Below are positions 48,684 to 57,155 of a DNA stretch of 64,000 nt, piece after piece. The translations under genes were made by a program, and so were the position numbers. The stretch comes from Actinobaculum sp. 313 (GTDB lineage: Bacteria > Actinomycetota > Actinomycetes > Actinomycetales > Actinomycetaceae). How positions within the stretch are numbered: the stretch's first letter is position 1; every line of letters starts with the position of its first letter. The notes under the pieces were generated by a model, which saw only the letters and a list, made by a program, of their open reading frames with translations, searched no databases and was not told the DNA's origin. The DNA is taken from the NCBI RefSeq assembly GCF_003073475.1, contig NZ_CP029033.1:1178001-1242000 (forward strand). Direction: 5' to 3'.

Positions 48684-49262
48684 ATGAGTGATCGTCGCCG
48701 GCAGATTGCGGATGCGGGGATTCATATTCTGTCAGCACGAGGGGCCCGCGCACTTACGCATTTGAACGTCGACCGTGAGCTGGGCCTCGCAAATGGATCG
48801 ACATCGTATTATGCGCGAACTCGCCGCGACTTGATCAAACTGGTTGTAGAACGATTGGCGGAGCGAACGGTGGAAGAGCTGTCGGTGGAGGTTGCGACAG
48901 CCGCATGGAATGTGGAGGACGAGCGGAGCGTGGCGGCTCGAGTAGCCACTGGTCTGGCACGCTCGGCTCGCCGTACGGAGGATCATCGGGCGAGGATATT
49001 ACTACTCATGGAGTGTCGCTCCGATCCTGAACTCTACGATGCGCTGCTGCGAGGGACTTCGGTGCGCGAACACTTCAGCCGCGAGGTGCTTCCGTTTCTC
49101 CAGAGCTTGAATGTTGCGGACGTGGAAGAGCGCGCTGCGGATCTCGCTGCTCTTGTTGATGCTCTACTGATGCAACGTGTGATCCGCAATGCGCCGGTGG
49201 ATGAGGAACTCATCATCTACTCCTTCCTCTCCGGCTTGTCGCGTGTTACTTCTGCCGACTAG
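48684..49262 (+). CDS. TetR-family transcriptional regulator
   Basis: The 192-residue protein has a HTH (RRQIADAGIHILSARGARALTHLNVDRELGLANGSTSYYARTRRDLIKLVVERLAE) and a ligand-binding helical bundle. The start is ATG 48684, behind GAGAGGACGGGAG; an upstream in-frame ATG exists. It is divergent from the PEP-utilising enzyme, which it likely represses until an inducer binds. Confidence 0.9.
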   Translation: MSDRRRQIADAGIHILSARGARALTHLNVDRELGLANGSTSYYARTRRDLIKLVVERLAERTVEELSVEVATAAWNVEDERSVAARVATGLARSARRTEDHRARILLLMECRSDPELYDALLRGTSVREHFSREVLPFLQSLNVADVEERAADLAALVDALLMQRVIRNAPVDEELIIYSFLSGLSRVTSAD

Positions 49263-49717
49263 CTGACAGTGAGCGATTACTACGCTGAGTGCGAAGAATT
49301 CGCCCACGATCTGGCTGCGATGTCGGCGATCTTCGGCTTTTCCGTATGCTACATTTGACGCTTTTGAATGGGGCAGGCCGACGTCGTCAAGCGCGGAACA
49401 GGCCTGACGCAAGAGAGGCGTCCGCGTTGCCTTCGGCTTCGGTGGCGACGTTCATGACGGGACATGTTGACAAACAATAATCATGAAACGCCTGACATGT
49501 AGCAAGGTCTCAACCTTGATACTATGGGCACCTGTGACCGGTCCTTGGGGTTGTTTGTAAGGCAGATGACACCAATCGATGTCGATACGGGCAGTCCCAT
49601 CCGGTTGGCCTTGACAATGCTGCTTTCCGTGTCGGTAACCGTCGGCATGGTGGCGCGGCGAGGCGTGATAATAACGGATACGTTCACCTACGGCAGTAGA
49701 TCACTGGAGGAGACAAT
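49263..49717 (+). other. Intergenic region, a short palindrome only
   Basis: I see no coding match in these 455 bases. CAAGGTCTCAACCTTG (49503-49518), a 6-bp palindrome around 4 bases, precedes a -10-like GATACTAT and may mark a promoter or operator. The cupin ribosome site GGAGGAG lies at its end. Confidence 0.4.
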
Positions 49718-50059
49718 ATGGCCGATCTGATGAGGCAGGTTACTGACCACCTGGAGGCAGCGCAGTCTGCGGAAGACGGCCGCAGTGCGGAACTTGTCGC
49801 ACGCGACGGCGTGCTGCGGCAAACGATCATTGCGCTGCGTTCGGGCACACGACTGCGCACACACAACTCGCCGCCGGCGGCGTCGTTGCAGGTCCTTGCC
49901 GGAAAGGTGCGAGTAGAAATTGGTGACGAGCTACAGGGAGAGTTCAAGACGGGTGAACTGTGGGTTCTGACCCACGAGCGTCACTCGGTGCTGGCGGTTG
50001 AGGACAGTGCCTTCCTATTGACGACGGTGACGTCGACAGGAGAAGGGTCGCACGCGTAG
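49718..50059 (+). CDS. Small cupin-domain protein
   Basis: The 113-residue protein has a single cupin barrel: RSGTRLRTHNSPPAASLQVLAGKVRVEIGDE, then GELWVLTHERHSVLAVEDSAFLLTTV. The metal-binding His set of cupin motif 1 is incomplete (one H in the THNSP segment), so it may be a non-catalytic, sensor-like form. It lies upstream of the riboflavin operon and has its own GGAGGAG site. Its function is not assigned. Confidence 0.8.
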   Translation: MADLMRQVTDHLEAAQSAEDGRSAELVARDGVLRQTIIALRSGTRLRTHNSPPAASLQVLAGKVRVEIGDELQGEFKTGELWVLTHERHSVLAVEDSAFLLTTVTSTGEGSHA

Positions 50060-50137
50060 GTCCCGCTACGCATCTCTCGCGTGTCCGCTTAGCGGATGTA
50101 GTCGACAGACGGTGCAGGCACTGCCATACTAAAAGAG

Positions 50138-50260
50138 TCATGTCCCGGGGACGGTGAAATTCCGTACCGGCGGTGAAAGTCCGCGACCCGGCCCGAAAGG
50201 GTTGGCTGATCCGGTGAAATTCCGGAACCGACAGTAAAAGTCTGGATGGGAGGAACATGA
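50138..50260 (+). ncRNA. FMN riboswitch (RFN element)
   Basis: The conserved segments occur in order: GGACGGTGAAATTCCG, ACCGGCGGTGAAAGTCCGCGA, CCGGTGAAATTCCGGAACCGACAGT, AAAGTCTGGATGGGAG. The P1 arms TCATGT (50138-50143) and ACATGA (50255-50260) close it. It sits 100 bases before ribD and should turn the operon off when FMN is abundant. Confidence 0.95.
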
Positions 50261-50360
50261 TGTGAGTCATGCACCCCAGCATGTCGTTCAGTCGGTGACT
50301 GGCGCGCATGCGGGTGTCTCTCGCTTCCCCGGGTCGATGAGGACACCGGGAGGATGAACC

Positions 50361-51385
50361 GTGAGCAGTGCCCTTTGGCGGGCCGATGAAGTGACCGCGA
50401 TGCGTGCCGCGCTTGATGCCGCTTGCAAAGGCGTGCGTGGTGCGAATCCTCTCGTTGGCGCAAGCATCATTGTGGACCAGCAGATTGTTGCTACCGGGTA
50501 CCACCATGGCGCGGGCACGGCGCACGCCGAGGTTGAAGCAATCACTCAGGCGCAAACTGCGGGTTACAACCTGCAGGGCGCTACGGCGGTTGTCACTCTC
50601 GAGCCCTGCAACCACACGGGGCGCACCGGCCCGTGCACGCGCGCGTTGGTTGATGCCGGAATCAGCCGTGTTGTCTACGCGGTCGCAGACCCACACCGGC
50701 AGGCCTCCGGTGGCGCAGACTACCTGCGACGCTCGGGCGTCGATGTTGCCAGCGGGCTGTGCGCAGATGAGGCGCGCCAATTGAACCGGCGCTGGCTGCG
50801 CGCAATTACGGAGAACCGCCCCTTTGTGACGGCCAAAATCGCACAGTCGATTGATGGGTTCGTTGCTGCAGCGGACGGCAGTAGCCAGTGGATAACGGGT
50901 ACGGAAGCACGCCGAGCCGGGCACGAATTGCGTGCGCAGGCCGACGCAATACTGGTAGGTACCGGAACTGTTGCGGCAGACAATCCCCGCCTGTCTGCCC
51001 GCAACGAACACGGCGTCGAACGAGAGACGCAGCCGCTCCGCGTGGTTATGGGGCATACCCCGGTTCCCCGACAGCGGCGTTGCGGGACGGGCGCTGGTGC
51101 CAACTGCACACGCACAACCCGCAGGAAGCGCTGGCACAACTTGCAGCACAGGGAATTGAACATGTGCTCGTAGAGGGTGGCCCGACTATCACAACGGCCT
51201 TTCTTGCGGCGGATCTCGTTGATTCCCTCCTCGTCCACCAAGCCCCCGTTTTCTTCGGAACCGGTAAGCCATCTGTCGGCGATCTGGGAATCACCACGCT
51301 CGCCGCAGCCCGCCGTTTCGTACTTGATACACCCCCTGAGCAGTGCGGCGACGACGTCGTGCTACATCTATCACCGACACAATAA
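50361..51385 (+). CDS. ribD: Bifunctional riboflavin biosynthesis protein RibD (frameshifted)
   Basis: The protein is about 341 residues. The N-terminal deaminase has the zinc motif HAEVEAI...TLEPCNHTGRTGPC. The C-terminal reductase has RPFVTAKIAQSIDGFVAAADGSSQWITG and DAILVGTGTVAADNPRLSAR, then after the break HVLVEGGPTITTAFLAADLVDSLLV. One more C in CCCC (51066-51069) restores the frame at TPVPPTAALRDGRW. Together the domains make 5-amino-6-ribitylamino-uracil phosphate. GTG 50361 is preceded by GGGAGGA. Confidence 0.93.
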
Positions 51386-51393
51386 GGAGAGCA

Positions 51394-52905
51394 ATGGCGA
51401 AGGTATCCGCGCATAATCCCCGCGCCGAACGGCTCACCGGGGCCGATTCGCACAATAGGAACGCCACGGCGTCGCATTCCGAACAGGCTGAGAGCACACC
51501 TACCACTACGCCATTGCGCTGCGGTAACAGGATACGGGCCATTGACCAGGACTTCGCAGATATTCGCCAGACAGTGGCGGCATTCGCCGCCGGGAGGCCG
51601 GTAGTCGTCGTCGATGACGAGAATCGCGAGAACGAAGGTGATCTGATCATTGCGGGGGCATTGGCCACTCCGGAAACCGTAGGTATGTTGGTTCGCTACA
51701 CCTCGGGTCTCATATGTGCTCCGATTACCCGGGAGCGTGCCGAGGAGATGCAACTGCCGCTGATGGTAACCGACAGCGAAGATCCTAAGCGGACGGCATA
51801 CACCGTCAGCTGCGACGCCCGATTCGGTACCTCGACCGGTATCAGCGCGCATGACCGCTGTGCGGCGGTGCGGGTTCTGGCCGATGAGACCGCGGGAGCC
51901 GATCAGTTGCAACGGCCCGGGCACGTGCTCCCACTTATTGCACGTCCGGGGGGAGTGCTTGAACGGGCCGGGCACACCGAGGCTGCCATTGACCTGTGCC
52001 GCCTGGCGGGCCTTCCACTGGCGGCCGCAATCGGGGAAGTCGTGCACGACGACGGGTCCATGATGCGGCTGGACGCCCTGCGCAGTTTCGCGGCCGAACA
52101 TGGTCTGCAGATTATGACTATTGAACGCCTGCAACAGTACCTGCGCCTCGCCGAGAACACAGCATCCCACGGCCTGAACAATAGTGAGGCCGGTAGCACT
52201 GGGTACGCGAACGAAGCCGATTATGCGGGGGCTCCTCGTGACGCAGGCGTTCGGCTTCGCAGCGTGACGGACCCGGCTATGGAACCCGTGCGCGATGGTC
52301 TTCCTGCCGCCGAGCATTCGGGAACGGTTGAACTGCCGACCGACTTCGGCGCGTTCTCGGCCGAAGCCTGGGCACTGGAGGGGGCCGAGCATATCTCCCT
52401 GATAGCTCCATTGCCGGATACCACTGAGGCGCCGCTGGTCCGACTCCATTCTGAATGCGTGACCGGCGATGTGCTCGGATCGCATCGCTGCGACTGTGGC
52501 GAACAACTGCATGCGGCGCTTGCGAAGATTCACGCAGAGGGAGGCGTCCTCATCTATCTGCGGGATCACGAGGGGCGAGGTATCGGCCTTCTTAACAAAC
52601 TGCGTGCCTATGAGCTGCAGCAGGCGGGGGCGGATACCGTCGATGCGAACGAAATGCTAGGACTGCCCGTGGATGCGCGCTCCTACACGGCTGCCGCTGC
52701 AATTCTGCGGGCGTTGGGAATCCAGCGTGTCCGCCTCTTGACGAACAACCCGGACAAGGTGACGGGATTGCGCGACGCCGGTATCGACGTCGTTGGCGTC
52801 GTTCCGCTTGAGGTTCCCGCTCGCCCCGAAAACATCCGCTATCTGCAGACCAAACGTGATCGCATGCACCACCTGTTGCATGTGGAAGGAGTACAGAATG
52901 TCTAA
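51394..52905 (+). CDS. ribBA: DHBP synthase / GTP cyclohydrolase II
   Basis: The 503-residue fusion has RibB (about 45-245: VVVVDDENRENEGDLIIAG, GTSTGISAHDR, RPGHVLPLIARPGGVLERAGHTEAAIDL) and RibA (about 320-500: VRLHSECVTGDVLGSHRCDCGEQL with the zinc Cys, YLRDHEGRGIGLLNKLRAY, RLLTNNPDKVTGL). All catalytic motifs are present. ATG 51394 lies behind AAGGAGAG. It follows ribD by 8 bases and overlaps ribH. Confidence 0.96.
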   Translation: MAKVSAHNPRAERLTGADSHNRNATASHSEQAESTPTTTPLRCGNRIRAIDQDFADIRQTVAAFAAGRPVVVVDDENRENEGDLIIAGALATPETVGMLVRYTSGLICAPITRERAEEMQLPLMVTDSEDPKRTAYTVSCDARFGTSTGISAHDRCAAVRVLADETAGADQLQRPGHVLPLIARPGGVLERAGHTEAAIDLCRLAGLPLAAAIGEVVHDDGSMMRLDALRSFAAEHGLQIMTIERLQQYLRLAENTASHGLNNSEAGSTGYANEADYAGAPRDAGVRLRSVTDPAMEPVRDGLPAAEHSGTVELPTDFGAFSAEAWALEGAEHISLIAPLPDTTEAPLVRLHSECVTGDVLGSHRCDCGEQLHAALAKIHAEGGVLIYLRDHEGRGIGLLNKLRAYELQQAGADTVDANEMLGLPVDARSYTAAAAILRALGIQRVRLLTNNPDKVTGLRDAGIDVVGVVPLEVPARPENIRYLQTKRDRMHHLLHVEGVQNV

Positions 52906-53395
52906 TCAAGGGATGCCGCAGACGGCTCTATCACCCAGTGATGGGCGGCATGCTGACGGTAGTGCGATCCGTCTGGCAATTGTTGCGGCACAGTGGCATA
53001 AACAAGTGATGGACGGATTGTTGGCAGGAGCACTGCGAGCTGCGTCTGATGCCGACATTAGGGCCGACGTGATCCGGGTGCCGGGCAGTTTCGAGCTGCC
53101 GTTGGCGGCGCAGGCGGCAGCGGCTCGGCACGACGCCGTGGTCACCTTGGGCGTGGTTATTCGCGGTGGAACACCCCACTTCGACTACGTCTGCGACGCC
53201 GCAACCATTGGGTTGACGAATGTGGCGCTGCAAGAGAGCACCCCCATTGGTTTTGGAGTGCTCACGTGTGACACCGTGGAGCAGGCGTTGGATCGCGCCG
53301 GACTGGAGAACTCCTCGGAGGATAAGGGCTATGAGGCGACTGTCGCAGCGCTGCAGATGGTGCGGGTATTGGATGAGGCCTCGCGGGACGCCTAG
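52898..53395 (+). CDS. ribH: 6,7-dimethyl-8-ribityllumazine synthase
   Basis: This 165-residue lumazine synthase has VRLAIVAAQWHKQVMDGLLAGA, VPGSFELPLAAQAAA, VVIRGGTPHFDYVCDAATIGLTNVAL and PIGFGVLTCDTVEQALDRAG. The catalytic His in HFDYV is present. Its ATG overlaps the ribBA stop by 8 bases. A 21-24-bp tandem repeat begins at its TAG stop codon. No riboflavin synthase (ribE) gene lies in the operon. Confidence 0.95.
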   Translation: MSNQGMPQTALSPSDGRHADGSAIRLAIVAAQWHKQVMDGLLAGALRAASDADIRADVIRVPGSFELPLAAQAAAARHDAVVTLGVVIRGGTPHFDYVCDAATIGLTNVALQESTPIGFGVLTCDTVEQALDRAGLENSSEDKGYEATVAALQMVRVLDEASRDA

Positions 53396-53479
53396 CTGCT
53401 TGGGGCGATGGCGTAGCTGGTCGGGCGGCTGGCGGCGCGGTTGCTCAGGCTGGTGGTGTAGCTGGGCGGGCTGGTAGTG
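53393..53479 (+). repeat. 21-24-bp tandem repeat beginning at the ribH stop codon
   Basis: TAGCTG-led units begin at 53393 (the stop codon itself), 53414, about 53438 and 53459, sharing GGGCGGCTGGTGGTG-type sequence. The remainder to 53680 shows no gene except the ribosome site GAAAGGGG of the next one. Confidence 0.7.
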
Positions 53480-53680
53480 CGGCGAACTATTGTGCGCGAT
53501 TTTCCTTGTCTAATTCGGTGCTTGATTCCGCTTGATATGCCGTTTTGTGCGGCGCTCCGCGGTTTTGCTGTGGCGAGAACGTAAAGTCGGGGAGGATAAC
53601 CTGCCTGGTCGTCGGACCGCGGTGGTCGTAGCGTCAAAGTGTCAGACGCGTGATTCCTGCTATCGAAAGGGGAAACGATC

Positions 53681-53962
53681 ATGAGCATTCCCGCTCCCGT
53701 GACGACCTGTTCCGTGACCAGCTGCGCGTACAACAATGGTGGATGCTCAGCCTTCGCCATTACCGTGGCTGGTTCCGCAGCTCAGCCGAATTGCACCACT
53801 TTTGTGGCACTCGACGCCCGCGGAGGCCTTCCTTCTCCTAACGGTCAGGTCGGTGCCTGCCAGCGCCTCGAATGCGCATATAACGATGACCTCATGTGTA
53901 CGGCCGAGGGCATCACCGTAGGTGGCGAGACCGCCTCCTGTATGTCCTTCACCGTGAGGTAA
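53681..53962 (+). CDS. DUF1540-type Cys-rich protein
   Basis: The 93-residue protein has two copies of a Cys4 unit: CSVTSCAYNNGGCSAFAITVAG...NCTTF and CQRLECAYNDDLMCTAEGITVGG...SCMSF. This matches the DUF1540 pattern (C-x3-C-x6-C...C). It probably binds metal; its function is unknown. RBS GAAAGGGG lies upstream and a strong terminator follows directly. Confidence 0.9.
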   Translation: MSIPAPVTTCSVTSCAYNNGGCSAFAITVAGSAAQPNCTTFVALDARGGLPSPNGQVGACQRLECAYNDDLMCTAEGITVGGETASCMSFTVR

Positions 53963-53985
53963 GCAGCGGTTCAAACAGTACTTGT

Positions 53986-54021
53986 GACCGGCAGTCGCAC
54001 GTGGCGGCTGCCGGTCTTTCT
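53986..54021 (+). terminator. Rho-independent terminator after the DUF1540 gene
   Basis: GACCGGCAGTCGC (53986-53998) pairs with GCGGCTGCCGGTC (54004-54016) with one G-U pair, then TTTCTG. Beyond it, 54022-54338 has no gene, only G/T-rich degenerate repeats (CTGCTGGTGCGGTG type). Confidence 0.8.
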
Positions 54022-54338
54022 GTTGTGCCGGTGCGGTTGGTGACCTGCTGGTGCGGTGGGGGTGGCGGAGGGATGACTACCTGCTCGTGTGGTGAGTGGT
54101 TTGCCGGTGGTGCGGCCGCCTACCTGCTTGTCAGTGACCTGATGGTGCGCCGGGTGCCCTGATGATGCGGTGGGTAGTGTGCCGGAACAGTACACCGGTG
54201 GGCCGCGCTTGAGAACCAGTCGTCGGGTTGGAGGACGAACTCACATGCCAGGCCGATGCTGTTCTCCGGGTTTTCCGCCAAGCTCCGCATTATTCGCGGA
54301 AAACTGGGGATAACCCGGAGAATCGTGCGTTGTGCACG

Positions 54339-55297
54339 TCAGGCGGCGTCGTCAAGTGCCAGCACGGCATTGGCAGTGCGCATATCGGTGACGAGATGGC
54401 TCACGAGCCCGCCCCGCAGCGCCCCGAGAATGGCTGGCACCTTCTCCTCCCCCAAGCGACGGCGATAACATCCGAGGAGTCGCGGATGCGGTCGAAGGGA
54501 ACCCCGAGCAACCGACGGCATAGGTTGCCGTCGGTGTGCTGACCAGAGGCATTGAAGTGATGTCCGCCTATATGACCGACGGCCCCCATGCGCAGCAGTT
54601 CTGCAATTTCCGCCGAACCGTACCAGAGATCGAAGATTGCGCCGGCTCCTGCGCGTGTGGTGGCGCCGATGCCGGTCAAGATGATGTCGGCATGTGACGC
54701 CATCGAGATAGTCAGTGAGATGGTTGATTCGCGCCGCAGTGCCGAGGCTGCATGCGAGTCGTTGACATAAAGAGGCGCGGGAAGGATGCGGTAATTCCCG
54801 CCCAATACAGCGGCCAGGCGGCGGCACAGATCCGGGGAATCAACCATGTGGTTGTCCCGCGCTATGGCGCCAATGGCTTGTACCACGGTGACCTCGTGGT
54901 GTCGCGATGTGGGCAGCGCCGCAACGACTCCGGCGACCGCACGGCCATTTGTTACCGCGACGACGGAGTCTGGCTTGAGCATCGATAAGAGGAGTTCAGC
55001 GCCCAGGGAGAGGACGGGTGCCGTTGACTGCGGATCGGCGTCGTCGGCGAAGGCTACGTGGGCGCCCGCAAGGTTAAAGCGACTCACCAGTTGCTCTTCC
55101 GCCTCGACTGCGCGACTGAGCGGGTGCTGAACAGAAATGCGGACGACACCGCGCTCTCGCGCCTCCTGCAGCAGGCGCGAGATCTGCGGGCGAGAATAGC
55201 CGAGTTCGCGAGCGATATCGGCCTGTGAGGCGCCATCGACCCAATACCGTGTTGCAACCTTGAGGAGCAACTCGAGTCGACGTCGCTGCCTAGCCAT
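54339..55297 (-). CDS. SorC/DeoR-like sugar-binding transcriptional regulator (frameshifted)
   Basis: The protein is about 319 residues. The HTH is MARQRRRLELLLKVATRYWVDGASQADIARELGYSRPQISRLLQEARERGVV and the SugBP/SorC domain follows (VTNGRAVAGVVAAL, DIILTGIGA, HFNASGQHTDGNL). The frame breaks at VAWGEEKVPA and is cured by one base in the CCCCC run (54449-54453). The HTH and domain fit SorC regulators that sense a sugar phosphate. It is divergent from the sugar-acid operon and surely its local regulator. Confidence 0.88.
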
Positions 55298-55307
55298 CGC
55301 TATTGAT

Positions 55308-55406
55308 GCACACATGTGTATATTTCCACTTCTTTTCGGAATCAAAGCGCAGAAAATCGGGGATTTATGCTGACGTGGTTAGCACAACGATAGCACAGAT
55401 GTGCAT
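55308..55406. promoter_or_regulatory. Two palindromic operators between SorC regulator and operon
   Basis: Site 1, GCACACATGTGTAT (55308-55321), and site 2, GCACAGATGTGCAT (55393-55406), share GCACAnATGTGnAT and lie 85 bases apart, about eight helical turns. Site 1 abuts the regulator start. SorC-type operators are commonly of the GCACA-TGTGC kind. Confidence 0.6.
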
Positions 55407-55507
55407 TGTAGGTGTTCATTTCCGGCTTGCTCAGGGTGACAGTAGATGTGTCGCAGCCAGATGCGACAACCGCAAAGGACGCGGACCGACAAGTGAAAGG
55501 AAAGTCA

Positions 55508-56500
55508 ATGACAATCGTGCGAACTATCGACGGCGATGTTGCACCGGAGACCTTGGGAGTTGTGAACGCCCACGATCATCTTATTCGCGTTGGTGCTGGA
55601 GAGGTTTACATCGACCCGGACCATCTACTTGACGACGTTGAAAAGGCTGCCCAAGAGGCCAGCTACTTCGTCGATGCGTCGAAGAACTGGGCGGGCGGTG
55701 GAACAGTCATCGACATGTGCCCGGCCTCATCCGGCCGTGATGTGCTCAAGCTTCGCCAAGTGTCAGCAAAGGTGCCCGATCTGCAAATCGTTGCTTCCAC
55801 CGGATTCCACCAGCAGAAGGTATACCTCGAATGGCGGCAGAGCTGGGTGAACCAGTACACGGTCAACCAAATCGCCGATCTCTTGATCGCGGACATTGTT
55901 GAAGGCATTGACCGCTATGACTACATGGGTCCAATCGTGGAGCGAACGGATGTGAAGGCAGGTGTGATCAAGTGGGCAACCGCCTACGGCAAGATCACAG
56001 ACTGGGAGGTGAAGACCGGCAAGGCCGTCGCCATTGCATCGAAGGAGACCGGGGCGCCAATCAACACCCACGTCACGGCCGGCACCTGCGGACCGGAACA
56101 GGCTCGTTTCCTGGTCAATGAGGGCGTGGCACCGGAGAAGATCGCCATCGGTCATATTCAGCGCAACTGGGATCCGTGGGTACAGGAGCAAATCACCAAG
56201 CTCGGCTGCTACGTGGAACTGGACGGCACCAACCGCATCAAGTACGTGCCGGATAACGCCCGGGTCAACCTGCTCAAGGTTCTCGGCGAGAAGGGATACG
56301 GCAAACAGATCCTGCTTGGCACCGATTCCGGCAAGGCCTCCTACCAAAAGGTTTATGGCTCGGTTTCCGGCGTGGACTATGACCCAGCAGTGTTCGCGCC
56401 GCGCCTGGTGGAGGACGAGGGCTTTGACCGTGGCTACGTGCAGGACCTACTGGTGAACAATGCGGCCACCTTCTTCGCCTGGGATCCGGTGAGGGGCTGA
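55508..56500 (+). CDS. Phosphotriesterase-family hydrolase (likely sugar-acid lactonase)
   Basis: The 330-residue protein is of the amidohydrolase superfamily. It has all metal ligands of the phosphotriesterase group: H22-x-H24 (NAHDHL), the carbamylated Lys155 (KAGVIK), H188 (INTHVTAG), H216 (IGHIQRN) and D273 (GTDSGK). Several members of this group (in mycoplasmas) are lactonases for sugar-acid lactone phosphates, which suits this operon. The start is ATG 55508 behind GAAAGGAAAG. It is followed after 1 base by the decarboxylase gene. Confidence 0.87.
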   Translation: MTIVRTIDGDVAPETLGVVNAHDHLIRVGAGEVYIDPDHLLDDVEKAAQEASYFVDASKNWAGGGTVIDMCPASSGRDVLKLRQVSAKVPDLQIVASTGFHQQKVYLEWRQSWVNQYTVNQIADLLIADIVEGIDRYDYMGPIVERTDVKAGVIKWATAYGKITDWEVKTGKAVAIASKETGAPINTHVTAGTCGPEQARFLVNEGVAPEKIAIGHIQRNWDPWVQEQITKLGCYVELDGTNRIKYVPDNARVNLLKVLGEKGYGKQILLGTDSGKASYQKVYGSVSGVDYDPAVFAPRLVEDEGFDRGYVQDLLVNNAATFFAWDPVRG

Positions 56501-56501
56501 C

Positions 56502-57155
56502 GTGACACCGCGCTTGCAAGTTGCACTGGATACTTACGATCTTCCCAGCGCTCTCGGTCCGCTGCAGAAGGCGGCGGATGAGATTGACATCATCGAATGT
56601 GGCACCATTCTCGTGCTTTGCGAGGGATACCATGCCGTGCGCATTGTTCGTGCCTTGTTCCCGGACAAGAAGATTCTGGCCGATGTGAGGATCGCCGAAG
56701 CCGGCGAGAAGATCTCACGCTTAGCCTTTGAGGCCGGGGCAGACATGGTCTCTTGCGTAGCCGGCGCATCGCTGACCACCATCCAGCAAGTCTGCAAAGT
56801 TGCCGCGGAATTCCACGGCGAGGTGCAGGTGGAACTGGCAGACGAATGGTTCGATGCCGACCGTGCCCGCAAATGGCGTGAGGCTGGCGTGGAACACGTC
56901 ATTGTCAAGCGTTCCCGTGACCGGGAGGCGGCCGGTGACCTTTCCTGGAAACCGGAGGACATGGATCGCGTCGATGAACTTGCCGATATGGGATTCACCG
57001 TCACTATAACTGGCGGAGTTTCGGCCAAAGATCTTCCTGCCTTCGCCGACCGAATGGTGGGCATCGTCATCGCCGGCAGGTCCATTGTGGCGGCAGACAA
57101 CCCCCAAGCCGCAGCCCACGAGCTGCGCACAACCATCGAACAGGTGTGGTCATGA
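56502..57155 (+). CDS. UlaD-like decarboxylase (3-keto-L-gulonate-6-phosphate decarboxylase family)
   Basis: The 217-residue protein has the orotidine-5-phosphate-decarboxylase-suprafamily barrel. It aligns end to end with E. coli UlaD (LQVALDTYDLPSAL, VDIIE-like EIDIIECGTILV, MGFTVTITGGVSAKDLP, IVIAGRSI). Mg ligands E32 and D61 are kept, but the catalytic KIAD of UlaD is RIAE here and the later His is Lys (KRSRD). The reaction may therefore differ. GTG start at 56502; its stop overlaps the next start (ATGA). Confidence 0.82.
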   Translation: MTPRLQVALDTYDLPSALGPLQKAADEIDIIECGTILVLCEGYHAVRIVRALFPDKKILADVRIAEAGEKISRLAFEAGADMVSCVAGASLTTIQQVCKVAAEFHGEVQVELADEWFDADRARKWREAGVEHVIVKRSRDREAAGDLSWKPEDMDRVDELADMGFTVTITGGVSAKDLPAFADRMVGIVIAGRSIVAADNPQAAAHELRTTIEQVWS

